Shown here: piece by piece, positions 28,979 to 38,263 of the stretch
Layout of the letters: the number at the start of each line of letters is the position of its first letter
Position numbering within the stretch: the stretch's first letter is position 1
DNA from: Stutzerimonas sp. S1
GTDB lineage: Bacteria > Pseudomonadota > Gammaproteobacteria > Pseudomonadales > Pseudomonadaceae
Length of the DNA stretch: 64,000 nt
Direction of reading: 5' to 3'
NCBI RefSeq assembly: GCF_025966695.1
Contig: NZ_JAOEIY010000004.1
Coordinates: 315,706 to 379,705 of the forward strand
Translations under genes and position numbers: made by a program
Notes under the pieces: model-generated
The model's database searches: none
Seen by the model: only the letters and a program-made list of their open reading frames with translations
What the model was told of the DNA's origin: nothing

Positions 28979-31558
28979 ATGACCAAGCAGACCTCCGACC
29001 TCTCCGCGCACACCCCAATGATGCAGCAGTACTGGAAGCTCAAGCGCGAGCACCCTGACCAGCTGATGTTCTATCGCATGGGCGACTTCTACGAGCTGTT
29101 CTACGACGACGCCAAGAAGGCCGCCGCCCTGCTCGACATCACCCTGACCGCGCGCGGCCAGTCCGCGGGCACGGCAATCCCCATGGCCGGCATTCCGTTC
29201 CACTCTGCCGAGGGCTACCTGGCGCGGCTGGTCAAGCTCGGCGAATCGGTGGTGATCTGTGAGCAGATCGGCGACCCGGCGACCAGCAAGGGGCCGGTGG
29301 AGCGCCAGGTGGTGCGCATCATCACGCCCGGCACGGTGAGCGACGAAGCGCTGCTCGACGAGCGCCGCGACAACCTGCTGGCGGCGGTGGTCGGCGACGA
29401 GAAGCTGTTCGGCCTGTCGGTGCTGGACATCGCCAGCGGCCGCTTCAGCGTGCAGGAACTCAAGGGCTGGGAGACCCTGCTCGCGGAACTGGAGCGCCTG
29501 AGCCCGGCGGAATTGCTGATTCCCGACGATTGGCCGCAGGGCCTGCCGCTGGAGAAACGCCGCGGTGTGCGCCGTCGCGCGCCATGGGATTTCGATCGCG
29601 ACTCGGCGTTCAAGAGCCTCTGCCAGCAATTCTCCACCCAGGACCTCAAGGGCTTCGGCTGCGAGAACCTGACCCTGGCCATCGGCGCCGCCGGCTGCCT
29701 GCTGGCCTACGCCAAGGAAACCCAGCGCACCGCCCTGCCCCACCTACGCAGCCTGCGTCACGAGCGCCTCGACGACACGGTGATCCTCGACGGTGCCAGC
29801 CGGCGCAACCTGGAGCTGGACGTCAACCTGGCTGGCGGCCGCGACAACACCCTGCAATCGGTGATGGACCGCTGCCAGACCGCCATGGGCTCGCGCCTGC
29901 TGACCCGCTGGCTGAATCGCCCGCTGCGCAACCGCGAGACTCTCGAGGCGCGTCAGGACTCGATCACCTGCCTGCTCGAGCATTACCGTTTCGAACAGCT
30001 GCAGCCGCAACTCAAGGACATCGGCGACCTGGAACGCATCCTCGCCCGTATCGGCCTGCGCAACGCCCGTCCGCGTGATCTGGCGCGCCTGCGCGACGCG
30101 CTCGCTGCGCTACCGCAGCTCCAGGCCGGCATGCAGGACCTGGCGGCACCGCATCTGCTGGAACTGGCGAAAAGCATCAGCACCTACCCGGAGCTGGCCG
30201 AACTGCTGGCGCGCGCCATCATCGACAACCCGCCGGCGGTGATCCGCGACGGTGGCGTACTCAAGACCGGCTACGACGCCGAGCTGGACGAGCTGCAGTC
30301 GCTCTCCGAAAACGCCGGCCAGTACCTGATGGACCTGGAAACCCGCGAGAAAGCGCGCACCGGGCTGGCCAACCTCAAGGTCGGCTACAACCGCGTGCAC
30401 GGCTACTTCATCGAGCTGCCGAGCAAACAGGCCGAATCCGCGCCGGCCGACTACATCCGCCGGCAAACCCTCAAGGGCGCCGAGCGCTTCATCACGCCCG
30501 AGCTGAAGGAGTTCGAGGACAAGGCGCTGTCGGCCAAGAGCCGCGCCCTCGCCCGCGAAAAGCTGCTCTACGACGAACTGCTGGAACTGCTCATCAGCCA
30601 TCTCGCACCGCTGCAGGAAAGCGCCGCCGCGCTGGCCGAGCTGGACGTGCTGAGCAACCTCGCTGAGCGCGCGCTGAACCTCGACCTGAACCGCCCGCGC
30701 TTCGTCGAGCAGCCCTGCATGCGCATCGAGCAGGGCCGCCATCCGGTGGTCGAGCAGGTATTGGAGACGCCCTTCGTCGCCAACGACCTGGGCCTCGACG
30801 ATGCCACCCGCATGCTGGTCATCACCGGACCGAACATGGGCGGTAAGTCGACCTACATGCGCCAGACCGCGCTGATCGTGCTGCTGGCACAGATCGGCAG
30901 CTTCGTTCCCGCCGCGGCCTGCGAGCTGTCGCTGGTCGACCGCATTTTCACCCGCATCGGCTCCTCGGACGACCTCGCCGGCGGGCGTTCCACCTTCATG
31001 GTGGAAATGAGCGAAACCGCGAATATCCTGCACAACGCCAGTGATCGCAGCTTGGTACTGATGGACGAGGTCGGTCGCGGCACCAGCACCTTCGACGGTC
31101 TCTCGCTGGCCTGGGCGGCAGCCGAGCACCTCGCCAAGCTGCGCGCCTTCACCCTGTTCGCCACCCACTACTTCGAGCTGACCGTGCTGCCGGAAAGCGA
31201 GCCGGTGGTGGCCAACGTGCACCTCTCGGCCACCGAGCACAACGAGCGCATCGTCTTCCTGCACCATGTGCTGCCCGGGCCGGCGAGCCAGAGCTACGGC
31301 CTGGCGGTGGCGCAACTGGCCGGCGTGCCGGGCGAGGTCATCCAGCGCGCACGCGACCATCTGTCGCGGCTGGAAACCACCAGCCTGCCCCACGAAGCAC
31401 CGAGAATAACGCCCGGTCAGCCGGTACCGCCGGTGCAGAACGACCTGTTCGCCAGTTTGCCGCATCCGGTGATCGAGGAATTGGGCCGCATCAATCCCGA
31501 TGATTTGTCACCGCGGCAGGCGCTCGAACTGCTATACAGCCTTAAATCACGAGTCTGA
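28979..31558 (+). CDS. mutS: DNA mismatch repair protein MutS
   Basis: This 859-residue protein is the expected length. The mismatch-recognition Phe-X-Glu is F37-Y38-E39 in [10 protein letters not shown]. The ATPase core has Walker A GPNMGGKS near residue 615, the following [20 protein letters not shown] and Walker [17 protein letters not shown]. The C-terminal dimerisation and MutL-contact part ends in LLYSLKS. The ATG at 28979 was chosen because the true N-terminus should be followed by the conserved [12 protein letters not shown]; the ATG at 28832 would add 49 unrelated residues. It is followed by fdxA, as in other pseudomonads. Confidence 0.98.
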   Translation: MTKQTSDLSAHTPMMQQYWKLKREHPDQLMFYRMGDFYELFYDDAKKAAALLDITLTARGQSAGTAIPMAGIPFHSAEGYLARLVKLGESVVICEQIGDPATSKGPVERQVVRIITPGTVSDEALLDERRDNLLAAVVGDEKLFGLSVLDIASGRFSVQELKGWETLLAELERLSPAELLIPDDWPQGLPLEKRRGVRRRAPWDFDRDSAFKSLCQQFSTQDLKGFGCENLTLAIGAAGCLLAYAKETQRTALPHLRSLRHERLDDTVILDGASRRNLELDVNLAGGRDNTLQSVMDRCQTAMGSRLLTRWLNRPLRNRETLEARQDSITCLLEHYRFEQLQPQLKDIGDLERILARIGLRNARPRDLARLRDALAALPQLQAGMQDLAAPHLLELAKSISTYPELAELLARAIIDNPPAVIRDGGVLKTGYDAELDELQSLSENAGQYLMDLETREKARTGLANLKVGYNRVHGYFIELPSKQAESAPADYIRRQTLKGAERFITPELKEFEDKALSAKSRALAREKLLYDELLELLISHLAPLQESAAALAELDVLSNLAERALNLDLNRPRFVEQPCMRIEQGRHPVVEQVLETPFVANDLGLDDATRMLVITGPNMGGKSTYMRQTALIVLLAQIGSFVPAAACELSLVDRIFTRIGSSDDLAGGRSTFMVEMSETANILHNASDRSLVLMDEVGRGTSTFDGLSLAWAAAEHLAKLRAFTLFATHYFELTVLPESEPVVANVHLSATEHNERIVFLHHVLPGPASQSYGLAVAQLAGVPGEVIQRARDHLSRLETTSLPHEAPRITPGQPVPPVQNDLFASLPHPVIEELGRINPDDLSPRQALELLYSLKSRV

Positions 31559-31690
31559 CGCGCGGATAAGCTGATAGAATCGCGCGCAATTTTTTGGATA
31601 TGACGGCATTTGCCTGATGCCGCCATAGCTGACTGCCGCACAGGGGCGTCTGCCAACGCCAGCCTGATACGCCTGAGGAGATAGCTAGAA

Positions 31691-32014
31691 ATGACCTTCG
31701 TCGTCACCGACAACTGCATCAAGTGCAAATACACCGATTGCGTGGAAGTCTGCCCGGTGGACTGCTTCTATGAAGGCCCGAATTTCCTGGTGATTCACCC
31801 GGATGAGTGCATCGATTGCGCCCTCTGCGAGCCAGAGTGCCCGGCCCAGGCGATCTTCTCCGAAGACGAGGTGCCCGAGGATCAACAGGAATACATTGAG
31901 CTGAACGCCGATCTCGCCGAAGTGTGGCCGAACATCACCGAGAAGAAGGATGCGCTGCCGGACGCCGAAGAGTGGGATGGCGTGAAAGACAAGCTGCAGT
32001 ACCTCGAGCGCTAA
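31691..32014 (+). CDS. fdxA: 7Fe-8S ferredoxin FdxA
   Basis: This 107-residue protein is an Azotobacter FdI-type ferredoxin. The N-terminal cluster motifs are [17 protein letters not shown] and [12 protein letters not shown], giving one [3Fe-4S] and one [4Fe-4S] site. The long acidic C-terminal tail is typical. A strong ribosome site (GAGGAGA) precedes the ATG. In most Pseudomonas the next gene is rpoS, but here it is followed by a terminator and then a CsbD gene. Confidence 0.97.
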   Translation: MTFVVTDNCIKCKYTDCVEVCPVDCFYEGPNFLVIHPDECIDCALCEPECPAQAIFSEDEVPEDQQEYIELNADLAEVWPNITEKKDALPDAEEWDGVKDKLQYLER

Positions 32015-32025
32015 TCGGCGCTGCA

Positions 32026-32059
32026 ATGAAAAATGCCCGCGAATGCGGGCATTTTTCAT
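32026..32059. terminator. Bidirectional terminator after fdxA
   Basis: A perfect 15-bp stem (32026-32040 with 32045-32059) with a 4-nt loop has A5 on the left and T5 on the right arm. It can therefore stop both fdxA and the convergent csbD transcript. Confidence 0.93.
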
Positions 32060-32083
32060 TAGGGCTGACACCCACGCGTGAGT

Positions 32084-32275
32084 TCAAGCCCGGTCGATGC
32101 CCTTCTTCAGCGCATCCTTGACATCACCCTTGACCTGCTGGACGTCGCCTTTCACCTCCTGACGCTGCCCTTCGTCTTTCAAACGCGGATTATCGGTGGC
32201 CTCGCCGATGCCCTGCTTGATCTTGCCGACGGCTTCGTTGGTGTTGCCTTTGATCTTGTCTTCGGCACTGCTCAT
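32084..32275 (-). CDS. CsbD-family stress protein
   Basis: This 63-residue, highly charged and Lys/Asp-rich protein has the CsbD core KIKGNTNEAVGKIKQGIGEA and the repeated pattern VKGDVQQVKGDVKDAL. CsbD proteins are small, abundant general-stress proteins of unknown activity. A spaced GAGGT site precedes the start. It sits just beyond the fdxA terminator, on the opposite strand. Confidence 0.9.
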   Translation of the reverse strand: MSSAEDKIKGNTNEAVGKIKQGIGEATDNPRLKDEGQRQEVKGDVQQVKGDVKDALKKGIDRA

Positions 32276-32366
32276 GGCGACCTCTCTTCTGATTCATGAA
32301 TGGCTAACAGTGGACTGAACCGGCATCCCGATAGTTTCCCCCGGCCATCGGAACGCTCGGCACTGC

Positions 32367-33365
32367 TCAGGCCGTGGCCTTGCGTGCACGCAGCAGCCGA
32401 TTAAGCAGCGGCCGTCCGGCCAGTTGCAGGAACACCGGCGCACCGACGATCAGATAGAAGTAGTAGGTCACGAAGCGCCAGATGAGAATCGCCGCCGCCG
32501 TAGTGGACTTGCCCACCATCGGCGTCAACAGCGCGGCCGAAGCCAGCTCGGCGCTTCCGGCACCTCCAGGCAGCAGGCTGAGCTGACCGGCCGTCAACGC
32601 CAGCAGCTGCACCAGGAAGGTCCAGGCCCAGGCGATCTCGCTTTCCAGTCCGCGCAGCGTCAGATACAGCACGCTGTAGCGCAGCAGCCAATGCAGCGTA
32701 GTCAGCACGAATACACCCAATAGCACCCGCCGCGGCAGGCGAAAGCAATCGAGCAACGCATTGCGAAATCCGAGCACCTTGCGCGCCCAGCGCCGTCGGC
32801 GTCGTGCCTTCATGCCCAGCCGCTCGACCAGCCAGCCATTGAAGCGGAACACCTGGCGATGAAAACGTCCGAGCAGCGCCAGCAGCACCAGCACGCCCAG
32901 CAGCAGCGCCGCGCTGAAGCCCAGCAGGCTGGCGATGTAAGCATTCAACGCGTGCGTCATGGCATAGATCAGCACGCCGACCAGCGCGCAGGCGAAGAAC
33001 AGCAGATCGCTGAGCTGCTCCACCGCATAGGTGGCCGTGCCCCGTGCTGGCGTTACCCCCTGACGCATCAACAACGCCATCGCCGTCAGCGGTCCACCCG
33101 CCCCTCCCGGCGTCGCGCAAATAGCGAATTCGGTGGCCACCACGATGCCGAAGGCGCGGCGCTGTCCTAGCCTGCGCCGCCCCACCAGCAAGCGCAGGCG
33201 CCAGGCATTGAGGTACCAGCCCGCGAGAATCATCCCGAGCATGCCCAGCAGCAGCGTCAGCGGGAAGCGCAGCAGGCGCTCGAACAACCCGGTCCCGCCC
33301 AGCAGCAACGGAACCAGCGCCGCCGCGAGCAGCGCGCCAAACAACAGCCACCAGCGCCGGTTCAT
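32367..33365 (-). CDS. LPG-synthase-like (PF03706) polytopic membrane protein, possible flippase
   Basis: This 332-residue protein has about eight transmembrane helices of the UPF0104/lysylphosphatidylglycerol synthase TM domain. The landmarks ATPGGAGGPLTAMALLMRQGV (around residues 95-115) and SLLPGGAGSAELASAALL (near 270) carry the usual Gly/Pro repeats. It lacks the soluble aminoacyltransferase half, so it is the membrane part only, as in polysaccharide-lipid exporters such as AglD-type proteins. Its start overlaps the DUF2334 stop as ATGA. It is the last gene of the GT4-deacetylase operon and may translocate the lipid-linked product; that is inference. Confidence 0.85.
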   Translation of the reverse strand: MNRRWWLLFGALLAAALVPLLLGGTGLFERLLRFPLTLLLGMLGMILAGWYLNAWRLRLLVGRRRLGQRRAFGIVVATEFAICATPGGAGGPLTAMALLMRQGVTPARGTATYAVEQLSDLLFFACALVGVLIYAMTHALNAYIASLLGFSAALLLGVLVLLALLGRFHRQVFRFNGWLVERLGMKARRRRRWARKVLGFRNALLDCFRLPRRVLLGVFVLTTLHWLLRYSVLYLTLRGLESEIAWAWTFLVQLLALTAGQLSLLPGGAGSAELASAALLTPMVGKSTTAAAILIWRFVTYYFYLIVGAPVFLQLAGRPLLNRLLRARKATA

Positions 33366-34123
33366 GCCGCCCGGCTCGATGACAGGTACTGCCGCAACCA
33401 TTCAATCTTGCTGACTGGCTGTCGCCCCTCTTTCAACAAGCGCTGCAACAGTTCCAGCCAGTAGCGCCGCGAGAACTCGTGACGCATGTCCACCGGATGC
33501 AGGCCCAGGCGCAGCAACGCCGATTCGCGTCGCTGGCGCAGCTGATGTTCGCAGAACACCCGTGACAGCCCCCGCCGCCAGGCGTTGCGCGCGCTCCAGA
33601 CCAGGCCAGGCGCCTCGATCGGCGCGTAGTCCGGCAACAGATAGAACTGCCGGGGATCGCTGGTGTAGGTCAGTCCGCTATCCCGCAAGGCCCGGCGCGT
33701 GCCGGCACTCATCAGCCAGGCCGGCGCGACGAAACCGTGCAGCGGCCAGCCGTGTTGCGCGAACAGCTGCATGCCCTGCGCTAGTCGCCGGCGCGCCTCG
33801 GCCTCCTCCAGGGCGTAGAACTCCCCTTCGTGGGTATAGATCCGGCGCATGAACCAGTCCCGCGGCGTACGTGGAGGCGGCGCCTCGTCGGCGTGACAGT
33901 AGCCGTGCAGCACCAGCTCATCACCCCGCGCCAACCGCGTGTCCAGCAGCTGACAAAACCACGGATGCGCCTGCAGCGGATTGCGCCGATGAAAGTCCGG
34001 CACCACCAGCCAGGTAATCGGGACTGTCCCCAGTGCATCTACCGCCTCGACGAAGGGGCGATAGTCGGGCCAGGTTTCCGGCGCGACGTCGTGCAGCACC
34101 AGCATCAGCGCCCGTTCAGCCAT
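33362..34123 (-). CDS. DUF2334-type polysaccharide deacetylase-like protein
   Basis: This 253-residue protein has an N-terminal LVLHDVAPETWPDYRPFV, the conserved Asp motif of DUF2334, then ELVLHGYCHAD and HEGEFYALEEAEAR. These match the Asp-His-His metal-binding deacetylase fold of carbohydrate esterase family 4 relatives. The ATG at 34123 overlaps the upstream glycosyltransferase by 8 bp; the frame is open further upstream only as an antisense shadow. It has no signal peptide, so it is probably cytoplasmic. It may remove an acetyl group from a sugar precursor. Confidence 0.82.
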   Translation of the reverse strand: MAERALMLVLHDVAPETWPDYRPFVEAVDALGTVPITWLVVPDFHRRNPLQAHPWFCQLLDTRLARGDELVLHGYCHADEAPPPRTPRDWFMRRIYTHEGEFYALEEAEARRRLAQGMQLFAQHGWPLHGFVAPAWLMSAGTRRALRDSGLTYTSDPRQFYLLPDYAPIEAPGLVWSARNAWRRGLSRVFCEHQLRQRRESALLRLGLHPVDMRHEFSRRYWLELLQRLLKEGRQPVSKIEWLRQYLSSSRAA

Positions 34124-35231
34124 GCACGGCCACCGGCAGGTCAGCCGTGCCGAGTACGGCGTGGTAATGCGCGAGCAACCCGGCGACCACCGCATCCCAG
34201 GCGTAATGGGCCTCGACATGCTGGCGTGCCTGCAGACCAAGCCGGTGCGGGTCGCCCTCAAACAGCTCCTGCACCGTCAGCGCCATCGAGCGCGCGTCCA
34301 GCGGCTTGCACAGCCGGCCGGTATGGAACGGCACCAGTTCCGGCAAGGCGCCTGCACGCGCGGCGACCACCGGAATGCCGCTGGCCATCGCCTCCAGCGC
34401 AACCAGGCCGAAGGTTTCCTGATTGCCCGCGTGCAGCAGCACATCGCTGCTGGCCAGCAGTCGCGCCACTTCATCGGCACGACAGAAGCGGTCGATCACC
34501 GTGACGTTCTCCGGTACCCGGTGCGGCATGCTCGAGCCGACCAGCAGCAGGTGATACGGGCGGCCGAGGATGCGCGCCGTGTCCAACAGGACGTGCAGGT
34601 TCTTCTCCCGCGAACCACGTCCGGCAAAGATCAGCAGGCGGGTTTCGTCAGCCAGTCCGAGCTCCCGCCGCAGGTTTGCGTCACGCCGCGTCGGGTGGAA
34701 CGTCTCAAGATCCACGCCCAGCGGTTGCACGAAAACATTACGCACCTTCAGCGCCAGCAGCTTGTCCGCCATCACCTGGCTGGGCGCCAGCACCCGGTCG
34801 AAACTGCCGTAGAGGCGCGACACGTAGCCGTTCATGTTGGTGCCCAGCCAACCACCGATACGGTTGCTGACCAGCAACGGCAGATCGGAGTGATAGAAAC
34901 CGATCACCGGAATATCCAGCCGGCGCCCGGCATCCAGCGCGGCCCAGGCGGTCATGTAGGGGTCGCCGACCTCGATCAGGTCGGGGCGCAAGGAACGCAG
35001 CAGGTTGCGCCAGGGCCCACGGCGGATGGGAAAGCGATAACCCTTGCCGAACGGCAGGGCGGGTGCCGGCACTTCGTAGATACCGGCGTTGTTCTGGTAG
35101 CAGCTACCGGGCACCAGAATGCTGTGGCGGACTCCCGGATATAGCTGCAGACGGCGGTGCTTGGCCTCGAGGTAGGTACGCACGCCGCCACTGGCCGGCG
35201 CGTAGAACATGGTCATGTCGGCGATATGCAA
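34116..35231 (-). CDS. GT4-family glycosyltransferase
   Basis: This 371-residue GT-B enzyme has an N-terminal domain with GGVRTYLEAKHRRL and the acceptor-side YHSDLPLLV. The C-terminal nucleotide-sugar part holds FAGRGSREKNLHVLLDTARI and the E-x7-E motif near ETFGLVALEAMASGIPVV. It resembles mannosyl/glucosyl transferases such as PimB or MgtA relatives. It is the first of three overlapping genes on the minus strand. The donor and acceptor are unknown; a lipid or short glycan acceptor is likely given the membrane-protein partner. Confidence 0.88.
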   Translation of the reverse strand: MHIADMTMFYAPASGGVRTYLEAKHRRLQLYPGVRHSILVPGSCYQNNAGIYEVPAPALPFGKGYRFPIRRGPWRNLLRSLRPDLIEVGDPYMTAWAALDAGRRLDIPVIGFYHSDLPLLVSNRIGGWLGTNMNGYVSRLYGSFDRVLAPSQVMADKLLALKVRNVFVQPLGVDLETFHPTRRDANLRRELGLADETRLLIFAGRGSREKNLHVLLDTARILGRPYHLLLVGSSMPHRVPENVTVIDRFCRADEVARLLASSDVLLHAGNQETFGLVALEAMASGIPVVAARAGALPELVPFHTGRLCKPLDARSMALTVQELFEGDPHRLGLQARQHVEAHYAWDAVVAGLLAHYHAVLGTADLPVAVHG

Positions 35232-35405
35232 GATGCAACGTCTCCATCCGGTTTCGGTCCAGAAACCCCGGGGCAGCCCCAGCGCCGGGCGCCAACCCTC
35301 TGGCTGGCCTGCCTCGCCGATCCACGCCGCGTCCGCAAGGTTCTGTAATGAACGGTATGGACCCTTATGCAGAATAGACGTTCGCCAGACGTCGCATCGC
35401 TCGGT

Positions 35406-36281
35406 TCAGGAGTCGATCTGTTTGTCGCCCGGGTCCTTGCCTTCGACCGAATGGTGCTCGATTACCGCATTCAGCTCGGCGCCGAGCAGCAGGACCGCCG
35501 CGGAGATATAGAAGTACAGCAGCAGCACGATGATCGCGCCGATGCTGCCGTAGGTGGCGTTGTAGTCAGCGAAGCTCTGCACGTAGATACCGAAGCCCAC
35601 CGATGCGGCGATCCACACGATCACCGCCAGCACCGAACCGGGCGTGATGAAACGGAATTCCTGCTCCACATCCGGGGAGACGTAATAGAGCACCGCCACC
35701 AGCAGCATCATCAGGAACACCACCACCGGCCAGCGCAACCATGCCCACAGCAACACGACCGTCTCCTTCAGCCCGACCATATCGGCCAGCCATTCCATGA
35801 CCTGCGGCCCGACGATCATCAGCCCGGCGCTCGACAGCAGCACGACCGCAGTACCTACCGTATAGAGCAGGGACAATAGCGTGAGCTTCCAGCCGGGGCG
35901 CCCTTCCCTGACGTCGTAGGCCCTGTTCATCGCGTTCATCAGCGAGCGAAAGCCCGCCGAGGCGGTCCACAGCGCCACGAGGATACCGACCGAGAGCAAC
36001 CCGCTCTTCTGCTCCTGCAACTGGTCGATCACCGGATTGACCTGCTCCATGGCCATTGCCGGCAGGGCGAGCGCTGCCTGCTCCCTCAGCCAGGCGAAGA
36101 AGTTCGAAAGATTGAGAAAACCGAGCAGGGCCATGAGAAACAGCAGGAACGGGAACAACGAAAACAACGCCCGATAGGCCAACGCCGAGGCGTAGGTGGA
36201 CATGTCGTCGTTACTGAATTCCTTGAGCGTGCGCTTGAGCAAAGTGCCCGCGCCAATCCCCCGCGTATCCAGGATTGCCAT
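35406..36281 (-). CDS. YihY/BrkB-family inner-membrane protein
   Basis: This 291-residue protein has six transmembrane helices and the YihY signature SALAYRALFSLFPFLLFLMA (residues about 32-51). It also has LSVGILVALWTASAGFRSLM and the C-terminal ATYGSIGAIIVLLLYFYISA. The ATG at 36281 gives the conserved start; the frame upstream is unrelated. Function is unknown (older RNase BN naming is wrong; some are called virulence factor BrkB). It is followed 174 bp later by the GT4 gene on the same strand, so it may be part of the run or separate. Confidence 0.9.
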   Translation of the reverse strand: MAILDTRGIGAGTLLKRTLKEFSNDDMSTYASALAYRALFSLFPFLLFLMALLGFLNLSNFFAWLREQAALALPAMAMEQVNPVIDQLQEQKSGLLSVGILVALWTASAGFRSLMNAMNRAYDVREGRPGWKLTLLSLLYTVGTAVVLLSSAGLMIVGPQVMEWLADMVGLKETVVLLWAWLRWPVVVFLMMLLVAVLYYVSPDVEQEFRFITPGSVLAVIVWIAASVGFGIYVQSFADYNATYGSIGAIIVLLLYFYISAAVLLLGAELNAVIEHHSVEGKDPGDKQIDS

Positions 36282-36704
36282 GCCTTCCCCCTTCGAAACG
36301 AACTGTCTGAGTTGGGACGATGACGCCGCGCGAGAGTTCGCGGCGCTGCCACCCAGCCGCGCCGCGCCCGTTCGTCGCCGGCCGGCCAGCGCACGCAATG
36401 CGTCATCACCCCGAAATACGGGCCATGCAGCAGATCAGACCACCGTAATCGCGTCGCGACCACCAAAAAAGTTCATTGGCGCCCCAGCAACACAGCAACT
36501 TTTCTTTAGCAAAGTGTGTCCGAGTTGGCAGGAGCCTAGCCGGGTTTTCCACTCGACAGAGCGGTTAAGCCCGCGATTGTTTCCACAGTGACACAGCCAC
36601 CTCACGTGCGTATCGATGCGCGGGACGTGGCAGCTGTGGAGCAACACCCGACACGCTCGGGTTGGGCGGCGTAATCGGAAGTACGCTGGAAAGGAAGTAG
36701 GACG
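36282..36704. other. Intergenic region between the YihY/GT4 run and the acyltransferase cassette
   Basis: This 423-bp region between divergent genes contains no convincing ORF. It holds a candidate AlgU-type promoter for the plus strand (36496-36523) and, on the minus strand, an isolated GAACTT element (36469-36474) without a matching -10. Otherwise I see no repeats. Confidence 0.6.
36496..36523 (+). promoter_or_regulatory. Candidate AlgU/SigmaE-type promoter for the MBOAT cassette
   Basis: CAACTT (36496-36501), a 17-bp spacer and TCCGA (36519-36523) resemble the extracytoplasmic-stress consensus GAACTT-N16/17-TCTGA with one mismatch in each box. It lies 182 bp before the MBOAT start. AlgU-family control would suit envelope-glycan genes, but the match is imperfect. 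Confidence 0.3.
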
Positions 36705-38243
36705 ATGCTGTTCAATTCGGTGACATTCATTGCCGGGTTTCTCCCGGTAGTGCTGATCGGTTTCTTTCTCCTCACCGGCTCCGGCCGACAGCGACTCGCG
36801 GTCATCTGGCTGACACTCGCTTCGCTGGTGTTCTACGGCTGGTGGAACCCCGCTTACGTGCCATTGCTGGTCGGCAGCATGGTGTTCAACTACCTGCTTG
36901 GCGGCTATCTGCGCCAGCAGCCGTCGCGCCTGGTGCTCGGCTTGGCAGTGACGGCCAACGTGCTGCTGCTTGGGTATTACAAATACACCGGCTTTCTCTT
37001 CGGCACCCTCGATGACGCCTTGGGCCTCGGCTGGGACATCGACGACATCATCCTGCCGCTGGCCATCTCCTTCTTCACCTTCCAGCAGATCGCCTATCTG
37101 GTCGATGCCCACGACGGCATGGTGGAGGAGCACGACTTCGTCAACTACTGCCTGTTCATCAGCTTCTTTCCGCAACTGATCGCCGGACCGATCACCCACC
37201 ACAGCGAGATGCTGGCCCAGTTCCGCGACCGCAGCAGCTTCCGTCTGCGGCTGGACAACTTCTCGCTCGGCAGCACGATCTTCCTCCTCGGCCTGTTCAA
37301 GAAGGTGGTGATCGCCGACACGCTCGGCCAGAAGGCCACGCCGGTCTTCGCCGTCGCGGCGGATGGCCTGGTGCCCTCGCTGTACGACGCCTGGACGGGC
37401 GCGCTGACCTACACCCTGCAGATCTATTTCGACTTTTCCGGCTACAGCGACATGGCGATCGGCCTCGGCCTGCTGTTCGGCATCGTCCTGCCGATCAACT
37501 TCAACAGCCCGTTCAAGGCGCGCAATGTCATCGACTACTGGTCGCGCTGGCACATGACGCTGACCCGCTTCCTCACCGCCTACATCTACAACCCGCTTGT
37601 GCTGCGCGTGACGCGCGCACGGATGGCCGCCGGCAAACCACAACCGCGCCGGGGCAAGATGACTGCCGGTACCTTCTTCGCGCTGGTGGCCTACCCGACG
37701 ATGCTGACCATGTTCATCTCCGGCGTGTGGCACGGCGCCGGCTGGCAGTTCGTAATGTTCGGCCTGCTGCACGGCTTCTACCTGGTGGTCGCTCACGGTT
37801 GGCGCGCCTGGAAGGTGCGTCAGGGTTGGCAGCTGGACAGTGAAGTGATCTGGCACCGGGTGGGCGCGGTGCTGCTGACCTTCTTCTGTGTGGTGGTGGC
37901 GATGGTGTTCTTCCGCGCGGCCAACCTTTCTGCGGCACTGGCGGTGCTGAGCGGCATGTTCGGCCTGAGTCCGATCAGCACTCAGCTGGACCGCTCCGAC
38001 GTCGTCTACATCGTCGGCTTGCTGGCGTTCGTCTGGATCATGCCGAACATCCAGCAATGGATGAGCCTCTTCCGTACCGCGTTGAACTTCAAACCGCCGG
38101 CTCACTGGATCGAACGCTGGCTGCCGCTGGCTGCCTGGCAACCGGCGCCGGTCTATGGCGCGGCCGTCGGCGTGCTGGGCTTCTTCGCCCTGGCGATCGC
38201 CTTTTCCGTCGCCCCTACGGAGTTCCTCTACTTCCAGTTCTGA
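36705..38243 (+). CDS. MBOAT-family O-acyltransferase, AlgI/DltB-like
   Basis: This 512-residue polytopic enzyme begins with LFNSVTFIAGFLPVVLIGFF, the AlgI-type N-terminus. It contains FQQIAYLVDAHDG, SFFPQLIAGPITHHSEM and WSRWHMTLTRFL (His283), with the second conserved histidine His343 in SGVWHGAGWQFVMFG. These two histidines mark the MBOAT active region. In alginate biosynthesis AlgI passes acetyl groups across the membrane; in dlt operons DltB passes D-alanyl from a carrier protein. It is the first of four closely spaced genes (20 bp before the next). The carrier protein downstream points to an acyl-ACP donor. Confidence 0.93.
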   Translation: MLFNSVTFIAGFLPVVLIGFFLLTGSGRQRLAVIWLTLASLVFYGWWNPAYVPLLVGSMVFNYLLGGYLRQQPSRLVLGLAVTANVLLLGYYKYTGFLFGTLDDALGLGWDIDDIILPLAISFFTFQQIAYLVDAHDGMVEEHDFVNYCLFISFFPQLIAGPITHHSEMLAQFRDRSSFRLRLDNFSLGSTIFLLGLFKKVVIADTLGQKATPVFAVAADGLVPSLYDAWTGALTYTLQIYFDFSGYSDMAIGLGLLFGIVLPINFNSPFKARNVIDYWSRWHMTLTRFLTAYIYNPLVLRVTRARMAAGKPQPRRGKMTAGTFFALVAYPTMLTMFISGVWHGAGWQFVMFGLLHGFYLVVAHGWRAWKVRQGWQLDSEVIWHRVGAVLLTFFCVVVAMVFFRAANLSAALAVLSGMFGLSPISTQLDRSDVVYIVGLLAFVWIMPNIQQWMSLFRTALNFKPPAHWIERWLPLAAWQPAPVYGAAVGVLGFFALAIAFSVAPTEFLYFQF

Positions 38244-38263
38244 CTACCCCCAGGAGCCACGCT

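Noticed and set aside
30110..31465. Minus-strand open frame of 451 codons opposite mutS
   Set aside because: The plus strand encodes the conserved MutS ATPase; the antisense protein is low-complexity.
31560..31596. GC stem plus T6 after mutS as a terminator
   Set aside because: The stem is only about 5 bp with a long loop, and the same bases could be the fdxA promoter.
36469..36474. GAACTT on the minus strand as an AlgU promoter for the YihY gene
   Set aside because: No TCTGA-like -10 lies at 16 or 17 bp; the nearest is 29 bp away.
36435..38141. Long minus-strand open frame of 568 codons opposite the MBOAT gene
   Set aside because: It is the antisense shadow of a GC-rich coding region; its protein is His/Gln/Glu-rich with no domain, and the plus-strand gene has clear MBOAT motifs.
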